Assembly (NCBI GenBank): GCA_937128575.1 | Contig: CAKZMN010000245.1 | Span: 1 to 13,422 of the forward strand | Length of the DNA: 13,422 nt | Direction of reading: 5' to 3' | Source: an uncultured Alphaproteobacteria bacterium | GTDB lineage: Bacteria; Pseudomonadota; Alphaproteobacteria; Micavibrionales; Micavibrionaceae | Shown: positions 1 to 7,525 of the stretch, piece after piece | Layout of the letters: every line of letters begins with the position of its first letter | Position numbering within the stretch: the stretch's first letter is position 1 | Position numbers and translations under genes: made by a program | Notes under the pieces: model-generated | What the model saw: the letters and a program-made list of their open reading frames with translations, nothing else | Database searches by the model: none | What the model was told of the DNA's origin: nothing

Positions 1-48
1 ACTACCAAGTGTCTTCGAGCTTTCAGGGTCAATATTAAATGTAATCAC
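1..48 (-). CDS. Partial 5' end of the gene after sufB, GTG start
   Basis: On the minus strand a GTG at 48-46 overlaps the TGA stop of sufB (47-45) in a GTGA arrangement. The frame stays open to the window edge and reads [16 protein letters not shown], 16 residues. A GAGGGA ribosome-binding sequence lies inside the sufB 3' end about nine bases before the GTG. Stop-start overlap plus a placed binding site suggest a translationally coupled suf-operon gene. The visible residues do not look like the start of SufC, the commonest gene after sufB, and I cannot name the product. Sixteen codons is short enough for chance. Confidence 0.45.
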   Translation of the reverse strand, partial: MITFNIDPESSKTLGS

Positions 49-1520
49 CCAACACTTCCCTCTAATGATATTCCAATCAATTTCTGTGCCTCGACGGCGA
101 ATTCCATGGGGAGTTCTTGCATTACTTCGCGGGCGAAACCGTTCACGATTAGGGCGATGGCTTCTTCCTCGCTCATGCCGCGTTGCTGGCAATAGAACAT
201 TTGGTCCTCACCGATTTTCGATGTGGTGGCCTCATGCTCCAAGCTCGCGCTTTTATTCTTGCTCTCGATATACGGAACCGTATGCGCGCCGCATGTATCG
301 CCGATTAGGAGGCTGTCGCATACGGTGAAGTTACGCGCGCCCTCCGCCTTTGGCATGATTTTTACCATGCCGCGATAGGTGTTGTCGGATTTTCCGGCGC
401 TGATCCCCTTAGAGATAATGCGGGATTTGGTGTTTTTACCGATATGGATCATTTTTGTGCCGGTATCGGCCTGCTGGCGGCCATTTGTGATGGCAACGGA
501 GTAGAATTCGCCTTGGGAATTATCACCCTTTAGAATGCATGACGGGTATTTCCATGTGATGGCGGAGCCGGTTTCGACCTGCGTCCAGCTGATCTTGGAA
601 TTGCGCCCCTCACAGATGCCGCGCTTGGTTACGAAGTTATAGATACCGCCCTTGCCGTCTTCATCACCTGGGTACCAGTTTTGAACGGTGGAGTATTTGA
701 TTTCGGCGTCATCAAGCGCGATTAGCTCCACGATTGCCGCGTGGAGCTGGCGTTCATCACGCATGGGCGCGGTGCAGCCCTCTAGGTAGGACACATATGA
801 GCCCTTATCCGCGATGATTAATGTGCGCTCGAACTGGCCAGTGTTTAGCTCGTTAATGCGGAAATATGTTGATAGCTCCATGGGGCAGCGTACGCCCGGC
901 GGGATGTAGACGAATGAACCGTCGGTGAAGACCGCGCTGTTCAAACACGCATGCTTGTTATCGCCCGCAGGCACAACGGAGCCCATATATTTTTTGATGA
1001 GCTCTGGGTGTTCTTGGATGGCCTCACTGATTGAACAGAAAATTACGCCTACGTCTTTTAATTTTTCTTTGAACGTCGTGGCGACGGATACGGAATCGAA
1101 GACAACATCCACGGCAACGGGGGTTCTGTTTTGTACGCCCGCGAGGATTTCTTGTTCGCGCAAGGGAATGCCAAGCTTTTCATAGGTTTCGAGTAGCTTT
1201 GGATCCACGTCTTCTAGGTTTTGCGGGCCGTCCTCCATTGATTTTGGGGCGGCGTAGTAATAGGCGTCTTGATAATTAATCGGCGGGAAGTCGACCTTGG
1301 CCCATGTTGGCTCCGGCATGGTTTCCCACAGGCGGAAGGCTTTCAAGCGCTTTTCCAGCATCCATTCGGGCTCGTCCTTTTTGGCGGAAATGAAGCGCAC
1401 AATGTCTTCATTCAGGCCCTTTGGCGCCTTGTCCATTTCGATGTCGGTTACAAAACCGGCTTCGTATTTGCCCGCCATATCATTGACGGTTTGGATGGTT
1501 TCTTCGGAAATGCTGCTCAT
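45..1520 (-). CDS. sufB: SufB, Fe-S cluster assembly scaffold
   Basis: SufB is the scaffold subunit of the cytosolic SufBCD complex, which builds Fe-S clusters from sulfur delivered by a cysteine desulfurase. The 491 residues are close to the usual length of about 495 and the protein looks complete. The C-terminal beta-helix motifs are present: [18 protein letters not shown], then [13 protein letters not shown], then FYCQQRG. Cys401 and Glu430 are 29 residues apart, the spacing I recall for E. coli Cys405 and Glu434, the pair implicated in sulfur transfer and cluster assembly. The ATG shares one base with the TAA stop of the Rrf2 regulator (TAATG), and a further gene overlaps its own stop, so the three are probably one operon. 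sufC, sufD and sufS are not in the window. Confidence 0.97.
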   Translation of the reverse strand: MSSISEETIQTVNDMAGKYEAGFVTDIEMDKAPKGLNEDIVRFISAKKDEPEWMLEKRLKAFRLWETMPEPTWAKVDFPPINYQDAYYYAAPKSMEDGPQNLEDVDPKLLETYEKLGIPLREQEILAGVQNRTPVAVDVVFDSVSVATTFKEKLKDVGVIFCSISEAIQEHPELIKKYMGSVVPAGDNKHACLNSAVFTDGSFVYIPPGVRCPMELSTYFRINELNTGQFERTLIIADKGSYVSYLEGCTAPMRDERQLHAAIVELIALDDAEIKYSTVQNWYPGDEDGKGGIYNFVTKRGICEGRNSKISWTQVETGSAITWKYPSCILKGDNSQGEFYSVAITNGRQQADTGTKMIHIGKNTKSRIISKGISAGKSDNTYRGMVKIMPKAEGARNFTVCDSLLIGDTCGAHTVPYIESKNKSASLEHEATTSKIGEDQMFYCQQRGMSEEEAIALIVNGFAREVMQELPMEFAVEAQKLIGISLEGSVG

Positions 1521-1981
1521 TATTGAACCGCTCCTTGTGTTTCGGGTGTTTCGGTTGTTTTAGAATTGGGTAGTTTGTAATCATCTCTGATCATGTCTGC
1601 AAGTGAAACGCTCTCTAAGGCGGCTTTTACCACAGAATTTACGGCGTCCCACCGCCCTTTTACCGGACAGCATGCGGCGTAGCCACAGCTTTCGGGGGAA
1701 TTTTCGACGCAGGTAGCGAGCGTTACTGGCCCTTCTATGGCCCTAACGATTTGGGCGACATTGATATCCGCCGTGCCGCGCGCCAAAGAATAACCACCAT
1801 TCACACCGCGAACAGAATTCACGACGCAGGATTTGGCGAGCAGTTTAAGCACCTTCGAAACCGTAGGCTCAGGCAGGCCGGTGGCCTCCGCCAAGCAATG
1901 GGCAGACATGAGCGCGTCCGATTTGGACATAGCGGCCAAAACGACAACGGAATAATCTGTGAGTTTCGAAAACTTAATCAA
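1520..1981 (-). CDS. Rrf2-family Fe-S regulator of the suf operon (IscR/SufR-like)
   Basis: This 153-residue transcription factor has an N-terminal winged helix (residues 1-65, LTDYSVVVL ... [14 protein letters not shown] ... VNGGYSL) and a C-terminal cysteine cluster, Cys91, Cys99, Cys104 and Cys105, in [20 protein letters not shown]. In this family such cysteines bind a [2Fe-2S] or [4Fe-4S] cluster whose state controls DNA binding. It resembles the suf-linked Rrf2 subgroup, and the overlap with sufB fits autoregulation of the operon. The start is TTG at 1981-1979: no in-frame ATG exists upstream before a TAG stop, the DYSVVVL helix must be included, and AGGA sits seven bases before the TTG. 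The exact name (iscR, sufR or rirA) cannot be settled here. Confidence 0.9.
   Translation of the reverse strand: MIKFSKLTDYSVVVLAAMSKSDALMSAHCLAEATGLPEPTVSKVLKLLAKSCVVNSVRGVNGGYSLARGTADINVAQIVRAIEGPVTLATCVENSPESCGYAACCPVKGRWDAVNSVVKAALESVSLADMIRDDYKLPNSKTTETPETQGAVQ
1531..1536 (-). promoter_or_regulatory. Ribosome-binding site of sufB
   Basis: AAGGAG on the minus strand lies inside the last codons of the Rrf2 gene, ten bases before the sufB ATG. Together with the TAATG overlap it indicates that sufB translation is coupled to, or re-initiated after, the regulator. Confidence 0.7.
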
Positions 1982-1988
1982 TTTATTA

Positions 1989-1992
1989 TCCT
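1989..1992 (-). promoter_or_regulatory. Ribosome-binding site that fixes the TTG start of the Rrf2 gene
   Basis: AGGA on the minus strand with a seven-base spacer to the TTG codon. The nearby ATG at AAATGC is out of frame and ends at once, so the TTG is the only sensible start. Confidence 0.6.
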
Positions 1993-1999
1993 AAGCATT

Positions 2000-2014
2000 T
2001 GAGATTCAATCTCA
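2000..2014. promoter_or_regulatory. 15-bp palindrome, possible operator of the Rrf2-suf operon
   Basis: TGAGATT-C-AATCTCA is a perfect palindrome with seven-base arms around a single base. It lies 19-33 bases before the Rrf2 TTG, where a core promoter would be. A TTGGTA/TTGAAT pair 16 bases apart would place this palindrome over the -10 element. It does not match an operator consensus I know, so its role as a binding site is inferred from symmetry and position. Confidence 0.35.
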
Positions 2015-2022
2015 TTTACAAA

Positions 2023-2041
2023 GTGTACCAAAAACGTACAC
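2023..2041. promoter_or_regulatory. GTGTAC-N7-GTACAC inverted repeat upstream of the Rrf2 gene
   Basis: Perfect six-base arms (2023-2028 and 2036-2041) enclose the spacer CAAAAAC. The centre-to-centre distance is near one helical turn, typical of a dimeric regulator site. It lies between the divergent Rrf2-suf operon and the spermidine-synthase-like gene, nine bases beyond the 15-bp palindrome, and would cover a -35 region of the suf promoter. Autoregulation by the Rrf2 protein is the simplest idea, but the sequence alone does not show it. Confidence 0.4.
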
Positions 2042-2126
2042 ATTAAATGTCACTTCGGCAGATATATTTCAAGGATAAAATTCAATATTCGCTTATTTTC
2101 TTTTGGCTTAAGGCTCAATAGAAGGC

Positions 2127-2155
2127 TTCGGAAAATCTGGCGGTTATGCTATATT
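2127..2155 (+). promoter_or_regulatory. Candidate promoter of the spermidine-synthase-like gene
   Basis: TTCGGA (2127-2132) and TATATT (2150-2155) are 17 bases apart. The -10 matches consensus at five of six positions; the -35 is weak. Transcription would begin near 2162, after the upstream ATG at 2146, which favours the ATG at 2212 as the true start. Confidence 0.3.
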
Positions 2156-2211
2156 TTTATCGCAGGCATTCGCTCTGCTTCTCTCATTTTATATCAAAGG
2201 GCTTCGCCGCC

Positions 2212-4473
2212 ATGAAACTTCGTCTTTATATACCTGTTTTTTCCATCACGCTTTTACTCAGCGCGGCTCTGCTGTTTTCGGTGCAGCCGTTATTTTCGAA
2301 GATGGTGCTGCCGCTGCTTGGGGGTACGCCGCAGGTTTGGAACACAGCGATGTTGTTTTTCCAGCTCTTGTTATTGGCGGGATATGCATATGCGCATGGG
2401 ACGACGAAGTTATTGGGCGTTCGGACGCAGGCGATTTTGCATTTGGCGCTGCTGGCGGTTTTTGCGTTTGTGTTGCCGATTGCTATTCCTGATGGCTGGC
2501 ATCCACCGGCGGGGGAAGACCCAACATTTTGGCAGCTGTCCCTGATGGCAGTTACGGTTGGTGGGCCGTTCTTTATATTATCCGGTAGCGCGCCGATGCT
2601 GCAGCGCTGGTTCTCAAACACAGATCATCCCGATGCGGGCAACCCGTACTTTTTATATGGAGCGAGTAATTTGGGCTCTATTGCGGCGCTGCTTGCCTAT
2701 CCGGTGGTTATTGAGCCTCTGATGAATTTGAGCGAGCAATCGCATAGTTGGACGATTGGGTATATTGCGCTGGGCGCGCTGACGGCGATTGCGGCGGCGT
2801 TTGTTTGGACGAACGCAAAAGACAGCAAGGCCAATGAACAAAAAGCCGCGAAAGACGATAAGAGCGCGGAAGTCATCACATGGGGGCGGCGCGGACAATG
2901 GCTGATGCTGGCCTTTATTCCCTCCTCGCTTATGCTTGGGGTGACGACTTATGTGACGACCGATATTGCGTCTGTGCCGCTGCTTTGGATTATTCCGCTG
3001 GCGCTGTATGTATCGACCTTCATTATTGTGTTTGCACGCACACCCATTATATCGAATGAGCGTGCGCAGATGATTTTGGCTTATTTGCTGATTGCGCTGC
3101 TGGTGCAGATGATCATGTTTAGCTCCCGCGAGATATTATTGATTCCGTTTCATATGGTGCTGTTTTTCTTTGCGGCGCTAGCTTGTCATTCCGAGCTTTC
3201 GGCGGCAAAGCCCCATGCACGGCATTTGACCGAATTTTATTTGGTGATGTCGATTGGCGGCGCGCTGGGCGGGGTGTTTAATGCGTTGATTGCGCCGAAT
3301 CTGTTCATTATCCCGCTGGAATATGCGATCGCACTGGGCGGCGCGGCGTGTTTGCGCTTTGCAACGACCAAGCAAGATAAGCCGAATTTGTTCTACGTTA
3401 GCTGCGCGGTCCTCGCCGTTATTGCGACCTTTGTCGCGTTTAATGTGCCGGGGCAAATGGTGCGGACATTTATGGCGTTTATTGTTTTGGCTGGGCTTGC
3501 CCTGACGCTGGATAAGCGATGGTTATTTGGTTTGGCGGTTGCGGCGTGTCTATTAATTTATCCGCCGGGACATATTTGGGGGAAGTTTATTTTCACCGAC
3601 CTTGTTCATCAGGATCGTAACTTTTTTGGGGTGGTGAAGGTTTTCGACACGACAGAAAATCAACGCATCTTGCTGCATGGGACAACCAATCACGGGACGC
3701 AGTCTTTGGAAGATGAGCATAAGATGGTTCCCCTATCCTATTACCATCATAATGGATCAATCGCCGATACGTTCCGCGCAATGGATGAGCGAAATGGCAC
3801 ACAAAAGGTTGCGGTTCTTGGCCTTGGTATTGGTGTGACGGCATGCTTGGGTGATGCAGATCGTCATGATTTTGATTTTTACGAAATTGATCCAGAAATT
3901 GTCGAGATTGCAGAGAATGAAGATTACTTTACCTTCCTATCCGATTGCGGCAGTCCGTATAAAATTATTTTGGGTGATGCCCGCCTAACGGTCGCGGATC
4001 AGCCGGACGCGCTTTATGATTATATGCTGGTGGATGTTTATAGCTCCGATAATATTCCGGTGCATTTAATCACGCGCGAGGCGATTGAGCTGTATTTACA
4101 AAAGCTGAAACCTGATGGGATTTTGGCGTTTAACATTTCCAATAGCTATCTGGATATTGAGCCAGTATTGGCGGAGGCATCAAAGGCGCTTGGGATTGAT
4201 GGGTATTCACGCGTGTCTGAGGAAGGCACGATTGAAGGTACGGAGATTAAATATTACGCCGCGCATAGCTTTGCCTTTGCCCGCAACGATGCACAAAAGG
4301 CATTTTTGGAGCGCAATGGTTGGACACCTGCCATGCACAGAGACGGCGTTAAGTTATGGACGGATCAATATTCAAACATCATTAGCGTGATTGGCAATAA
4401 GACCGGATCCAAGCGTATGGTCGATATTTTGCGCGCCAAAGAGGCCAATGAAAAAAATGAGGAAACGGAGTGA
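2212..4473 (+). CDS. Fused multi-TM / spermidine-synthase-like protein
   Basis: This 753-residue inner-membrane protein has about 14 hydrophobic segments in residues 5-455 and a cytosolic spermidine-synthase-like Rossmann domain after that. The domain shows the cofactor loop GLGIG (537-541), the strand-2 acidic Glu558 in YEIDP, a GDAR motif and DVYSSDNIPVHL, whose Asp608 aligns with the catalytic Asp of aminopropyltransferases. The architecture is that of proteins annotated as fused MFS/spermidine synthase. Polyamine synthesis has not been shown for most of them: the substrate region reads HGTTNHG and PLSYYHH rather than the canonical LDG/YHE motifs, so the substrate is unknown. The frame stays open to an ATG at 2146, but the 2212 start is preferred because it puts the first TM segment at the N-terminus and follows an AGGG. 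It is transcribed divergently from the suf operon. Confidence 0.85.
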   Translation: MKLRLYIPVFSITLLLSAALLFSVQPLFSKMVLPLLGGTPQVWNTAMLFFQLLLLAGYAYAHGTTKLLGVRTQAILHLALLAVFAFVLPIAIPDGWHPPAGEDPTFWQLSLMAVTVGGPFFILSGSAPMLQRWFSNTDHPDAGNPYFLYGASNLGSIAALLAYPVVIEPLMNLSEQSHSWTIGYIALGALTAIAAAFVWTNAKDSKANEQKAAKDDKSAEVITWGRRGQWLMLAFIPSSLMLGVTTYVTTDIASVPLLWIIPLALYVSTFIIVFARTPIISNERAQMILAYLLIALLVQMIMFSSREILLIPFHMVLFFFAALACHSELSAAKPHARHLTEFYLVMSIGGALGGVFNALIAPNLFIIPLEYAIALGGAACLRFATTKQDKPNLFYVSCAVLAVIATFVAFNVPGQMVRTFMAFIVLAGLALTLDKRWLFGLAVAACLLIYPPGHIWGKFIFTDLVHQDRNFFGVVKVFDTTENQRILLHGTTNHGTQSLEDEHKMVPLSYYHHNGSIADTFRAMDERNGTQKVAVLGLGIGVTACLGDADRHDFDFYEIDPEIVEIAENEDYFTFLSDCGSPYKIILGDARLTVADQPDALYDYMLVDVYSSDNIPVHLITREAIELYLQKLKPDGILAFNISNSYLDIEPVLAEASKALGIDGYSRVSEEGTIEGTEIKYYAAHSFAFARNDAQKAFLERNGWTPAMHRDGVKLWTDQYSNIISVIGNKTGSKRMVDILRAKEANEKNEETE

Positions 4474-4581
4474 TATTAAGGGTTTCATAACCTTTACCCT
4501 ATAGATTCATGATAACGGACAAACGGAAAAAGACAGGAAAACTGTTAAAGTTCAGGGTGTTAGATAAATAAAGGTGTTAAA

Positions 4582-4758
4582 ATGGATGTCTCTTCAAAGT
4601 TAGAGTTTAATCAAAACAGCATTATCCCCGGTGTTTTGGAGGCCACGAAAGCCTTTGATGCGGAAACTGAGGTGAATGCAGGATTAAAGGCGACTATGGA
4701 GCAGCGCTTTGGCGAGCCCGAGGTTGCAACAGCCCCCGCCGCCACATTTGACGCCTAA
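4582..4758 (+). CDS. Small hypothetical protein, 58 residues
   Basis: A short ORF starts MDVSSKLEFNQNSIIPGVLE and ends ATAPAATFDA with a TAA stop. It is preceded by AAGGTG at a seven-base spacing, a good ribosome-binding site. Glu, Thr and Ala are frequent, and Cys, Trp, Tyr and His are absent. No membrane segment or signal peptide is visible; residues 18-45 could form a helix. It lies 108 bases after the spermidine-synthase-like gene on the same strand and converges on prfC, with stops 12 bases apart. I recognise no family. The binding site and full use of the gap support a real gene, but short ORFs can arise by chance. Confidence 0.55.
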   Translation: MDVSSKLEFNQNSIIPGVLEATKAFDAETEVNAGLKATMEQRFGEPEVATAPAATFDA

Positions 4759-4769
4759 ACCAAAAAGCT

Positions 4770-6344
4770 CTATTTGGTCGCTGTGAAGCGAATATCGGGG
4801 TTTTTATCGACCGCATCGGTTAGATGCCAATCATTTCTCGCTAAAAATACAGGGTCGCCATCATGATCGTTGGCGATCGCGCTTCTGTTTGAATCTACGA
4901 ATGCTTTTAACGTGGCAGGATCATCAGCACTAAGCCATCTAGCGGTATGGAGCTGCGTTGCCTCGAATTTAACAGGGATGTTGTATTCGGTGCGAATGCG
5001 GTCAATCAGCACATCAAATTGCAGCGAGCCCACCACGCCAACGATCCAATCTGGATCTAAGATGGGTTTGAATACGCGCGCTGCGCCCTCTTCCGCTATT
5101 TGCTCTAGGGCTTTGCCTAGATGTTTTGCCTTTAGCGGGTCTTCGGGGCGCGCGCGCTGCATTAATTCAGGGGCGAAGCTTGGGATATCGGTGAAGGTTA
5201 AGTTTTCCCCCTCCGTCAGGCTGTCGCCAATGCGCAGGCCGCCATAGTTCGGCAGGCCAATAATGTCGCCCGCGAAGGCTTCCTCGGCGCTGGCGCGGTC
5301 TTGAGCGAGGAATAATTGCGGTGAATGGATGACTTGGGTTTTACCGGAGCGCACATGTTTGAGCTTCATGCCCTTTTTAAACTGCCCCGAACAAATGCGC
5401 GCAAAGGCCATGCGATCGCGGTGTTTGGGGTCCATGTTGGCTTGGATTTTAAAGATGAAGGCCGTGACCTTTTTCTCATCTGGAATAATTTCACGTTGCT
5501 CCGTCATTTGCGGGCGGGGTGATGGAGAAAACTCAGCGATGCCACCGAGCAGTTCACGCACGCCGAAGTTATTCACCGCGGAGCCGAAATATACCGGCGT
5601 TAAATGCCCCTCTAAATAGGCTTGGCGATCAAACGGCTTACATAGGCCGCGCACCATTTCAACATCCTCGCGCAGCTTTGCGGCCTGTTCAGGCGGGAGA
5701 AGTTCATCAACCTTTGGATCATCAAGGCCGGAGCATTGAATGCTTTCCTGAAGCACCTCCCCCTTGGAGCGATCAAATAGAATGAGAGAGTCGTTGAGCA
5801 AATCATAACAGCCCTTAAAATCGCGGCCCATGCCGATGGGCCAACTGGCGGGGGTTACGTCTAGGGCTAGTTTTTGCTCCACCTCATCCAGCAGATCGAA
5901 CGGGTCTTGGCCGTCCCTATCCATTTTATTGATGAAGGTGATGATGGGCATATCGCGCAGGCGGCAGACCTCGAATAATTTAAAGGTCTGGGTTTCAATA
6001 CCCTTAGCACAATCCAGCACCATAATCGCGCTGTCCACGGCGGTAAGCACGCGGTAGGTATCTTCAGAGAAATCTTCGTGACCGGGGGTGTCGAGCAGAT
6101 TAAAGGTCTTGCCCTTATTCTCAAACGTCATGACAGAGGATGCGACGGATATCCCGCGCTCCTGCTCCACCTTCATCCAGTCAGAGCGCGCGCGGCGGCG
6201 ATCGCCCTTGGCCTTAACGGCGCCCGCCATCTCAATCGCGCCACCAAAAAGCAAAAGCTTTTCCGTCAGCGTCGTCTTACCCGCATCTGGGTGAGAGATG
6301 ATGGCGAATGTGCGGCGATTTTCAATGGTGTCTGATAAACTCAT
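4770..6344 (-). CDS. prfC: Peptide chain release factor 3 (RF3)
   Basis: RF3 is a translational GTPase that removes RF1 and RF2 from the ribosome after peptide release. The 524 residues match the family length (E. coli 529). Visible G motifs are the P-loop SHPDAGKTT (17-25), RGISV in switch I (63-67), DTPGHED (85-91) and NKMD (139-142). The C-terminal part continues through RIRTEYNIPVKFE and NDWHL to the end, so it looks intact. The start is the canonical RF3 N-terminus (MSLSDTIENRRTFAIISHP). There is no ribosome-binding sequence before the ATG, but a promoter-like pair is placed so that transcription would start at the ATG. The gene stands alone, converging on the 58-residue ORF. Confidence 0.97.
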   Translation of the reverse strand: MSLSDTIENRRTFAIISHPDAGKTTLTEKLLLFGGAIEMAGAVKAKGDRRRARSDWMKVEQERGISVASSVMTFENKGKTFNLLDTPGHEDFSEDTYRVLTAVDSAIMVLDCAKGIETQTFKLFEVCRLRDMPIITFINKMDRDGQDPFDLLDEVEQKLALDVTPASWPIGMGRDFKGCYDLLNDSLILFDRSKGEVLQESIQCSGLDDPKVDELLPPEQAAKLREDVEMVRGLCKPFDRQAYLEGHLTPVYFGSAVNNFGVRELLGGIAEFSPSPRPQMTEQREIIPDEKKVTAFIFKIQANMDPKHRDRMAFARICSGQFKKGMKLKHVRSGKTQVIHSPQLFLAQDRASAEEAFAGDIIGLPNYGGLRIGDSLTEGENLTFTDIPSFAPELMQRARPEDPLKAKHLGKALEQIAEEGAARVFKPILDPDWIVGVVGSLQFDVLIDRIRTEYNIPVKFEATQLHTARWLSADDPATLKAFVDSNRSAIANDHDGDPVFLARNDWHLTDAVDKNPDIRFTATK

Positions 6345-6350
6345 GTGGCT

Positions 6351-6379
6351 GTTTTAGAGCGCAAGCGAGCATAGGTCAA
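6351..6379 (-). promoter_or_regulatory. Candidate prfC promoter giving a leaderless mRNA
   Basis: On the minus strand TTGACC (6379-6374) and TAAAAC (6356-6351) are 17 bases apart, matching consensus at five and four of six positions. Six bases separate the -10 from the ATG, so the predicted start of transcription is the A of the ATG. The lack of any ribosome-binding sequence fits this. Confidence 0.4.
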
Positions 6380-6392
6380 AGGGAATATTACC

Positions 6393-6521
6393 TTAAAAAG
6401 TATCTTGGATTTTTTGACCGGCGTTTTCTAGGTCGTTACCGAAGCCTTCGAATGTGTTGGCGCAGGCGCTGATTGATAGGCTCATGGCGACTACGGATAA
6501 ACAAAGTAAGATCTTTTTCAT
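6393..6521 (-). CDS. Entericidin-like small lipoprotein (EcnA/EcnB family)
   Basis: A 42-residue precursor with a Lys-rich start (MKK), a hydrophobic core (ILLCLSVVAMSLSI) and a lipobox ISAC with Cys20 as the lipidated residue. The mature 23-residue peptide, CANTFEGFGNDLENAGQKIQ and three more residues, has the NT-x-EG-x-G-x-D pattern of entericidins. Family members are cell-envelope lipoproteins; EcnA and EcnB in E. coli were described as an antidote/toxin pair, but here only one gene exists and its role is unclear. The frame extends to 6581, but the ATG at 6521 is chosen because GGGAG lies eight bases upstream and the signal peptide begins there. Confidence 0.85.
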   Translation of the reverse strand: MKKILLCLSVVAMSLSISACANTFEGFGNDLENAGQKIQDTF

Positions 6522-6605
6522 TGATATTGCTCCCAAGTGAATCGGTTTATTCTGCTTGAAACAGTGTGATGGTTTAGGCAAATATTTTCAATGGGGGATG
6601 TGAAG

Positions 6606-6632
6606 TGATTTAGAGGCTACAGATCTAAATCA
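6606..6632. repeat. Nine-base inverted repeat spanning the isochorismatase-like stop codon
   Basis: TGATTTAGA (6606-6614) and TCTAAATCA (6624-6632) are perfect complements around a nine-base loop. The TAG stop of the hydrolase gene lies in the loop. There is no T-run after the stem on either strand, so it is not a classical intrinsic terminator; mRNA 3'-end protection is possible but unproven. Confidence 0.45.
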
Positions 6633-7132
6633 TAGCTATTCATCACTTCTACATTGTTGAAGCGATAGAGATTGAGCTGGCTTTTGGTTGGGGTTTCATC
6701 AAGCCCATCGGAAGCGAGATCAGATAGGAGGATTTTCTTGAATAGATTCTTATCCGCATCAAATGCGCTTTGTTGTAAGCATTGGCTGGCAAGGAATCCG
6801 GTGAAATATAATTTTTCAATACCCTGATCGACCAGAAAATCTTTGAACTTTGTTTCTCTGAACACGCTGATATTTTCTTTTGGCTGGATAAAATCCTTGG
6901 GGTGGATTTTCAATGTGGGTGCCATGTGCTCTTTAAATTTAACAGATGCAGGTGGATTTTGTATGGCAGCCGCAGAAAATGCGTCTTTTAAATTAACCCA
7001 GTCCATACACACCCAAATAACGGGCATTTTATCACGCGCGGCATCGGTAAAATCACCAATCGCTTTGGTAATTTTAGGGGAGCCGTTTGTATATGGCCCC
7101 TGCACATCGATGTTTATTAGCGCGGATTTCAT
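6617..7132 (-). CDS. Isochorismatase-like cysteine hydrolase
   Basis: The 171-residue protein matches the isochorismatase-like fold (CSHase). The catalytic triad can be placed at Asp9 (LINIDVQGPY), Lys85 in the KENISVFRET segment, which matches the family's K-x3-S-x-F-x2-T pattern, and Cys118 in GFLASQCLQQSAFDA. Members hydrolyse isochorismate, nicotinamide, N-carbamoyl compounds and other amides; nothing here tells which. The protein is at the short end of the family. No ribosome-binding sequence precedes the ATG, but Asp9 forces a start at or very near it. The gene looks AT-rich compared with tgt or fur. Its neighbours (entericidin and an orphan) give no pathway hint. Confidence 0.85.
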   Translation of the reverse strand: MKSALINIDVQGPYTNGSPKITKAIGDFTDAARDKMPVIWVCMDWVNLKDAFSAAAIQNPPASVKFKEHMAPTLKIHPKDFIQPKENISVFRETKFKDFLVDQGIEKLYFTGFLASQCLQQSAFDADKNLFKKILLSDLASDGLDETPTKSQLNLYRFNNVEVMNSYDLDL

Positions 7133-7137
7133 GCTAT

Positions 7138-7166
7138 TTTATACATCATTATGTCAAAAATAACAA
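7138..7166 (-). promoter_or_regulatory. Candidate promoter giving a leaderless isochorismatase-like mRNA
   Basis: On the minus strand TTGTTA (7166-7161) and TATAAA (7143-7138) are 17 bases apart, matching consensus at four and five of six positions. Five bases separate the -10 from the ATG at 7132, so the transcript would start at or within a base or two of the start codon. A TTGACA inside the spacer is too close to the -10 to serve it. Confidence 0.45.
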
Positions 7167-7177
7167 GTTTTAGCGGT

Positions 7178-7525
7178 CTACAACTCAGGAGTTTCTAGAG
7201 GTAATCCATTTTGCTCTTTATACCTCTTAAGAGAAGTGGCCGCCCACCAAAGAGCACTTTTTGTTTTTTCAAACTTTCTAATATCCTTGGGGTGCCTATG
7301 GATGTCTTGCTCTTCAAGCTTCTTGAAACAATCATATGCTTCTTGTTCGCCTAACTCATAGGTTGCGTTGCCTCTTAAATTAAAAGCTCCCCTGAGATGT
7401 AAAAGCACAGATTTTGGATCATTTTTTTCTTCTGCAGAAAACCTTATAAACTTTAAATAACCCTTCATACGGCCTTTTTCATTAAACAAATCATTCAATG
7501 ATATAGAATTTTTGACTTTTGACAT
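7178..7525 (-). CDS. Hypothetical protein, 115 residues
   Basis: I do not recognise this protein. It is Lys-rich and charged, starts MSKVKNSISLNDLFNEKGR, has no signal peptide or membrane segment, and ends GLPLETPEL. A Trp pair in KSALWWAATSLKRYKEQ near the C-terminus could form an amphipathic helix. The frame continues to a GTG at 7540, but the ATG at 7525 is chosen because GGAG lies nine bases before it. The coding sequence is visibly AT-rich and uses A/T-ending codons more than fur or tgt, which may indicate relaxed selection or horizontal origin. It lies 59 bases after the DUF1491 gene and 45 bases before the hydrolase. Confidence 0.65.
   Translation of the reverse strand: MSKVKNSISLNDLFNEKGRMKGYLKFIRFSAEEKNDPKSVLLHLRGAFNLRGNATYELGEQEAYDCFKKLEEQDIHRHPKDIRKFEKTKSALWWAATSLKRYKEQNGLPLETPEL

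Noticed and set aside
2146..2211. Upstream ATG extension of the spermidine-synthase-like protein
   Set aside because: The added 22 residues look untypical, no ribosome-binding site precedes the ATG, and it overlaps the best -10 element.
2226..2621. Minus-strand open frame of 131 codons
   Set aside because: Antisense to the membrane segments of the spermidine-synthase-like gene, which is supported by clear motifs.
4759..4778. ACCAAA/TTTGGT stem between the convergent stops as a terminator
   Set aside because: Only six AT-rich pairs, an eight-base loop and no T-run on either side.
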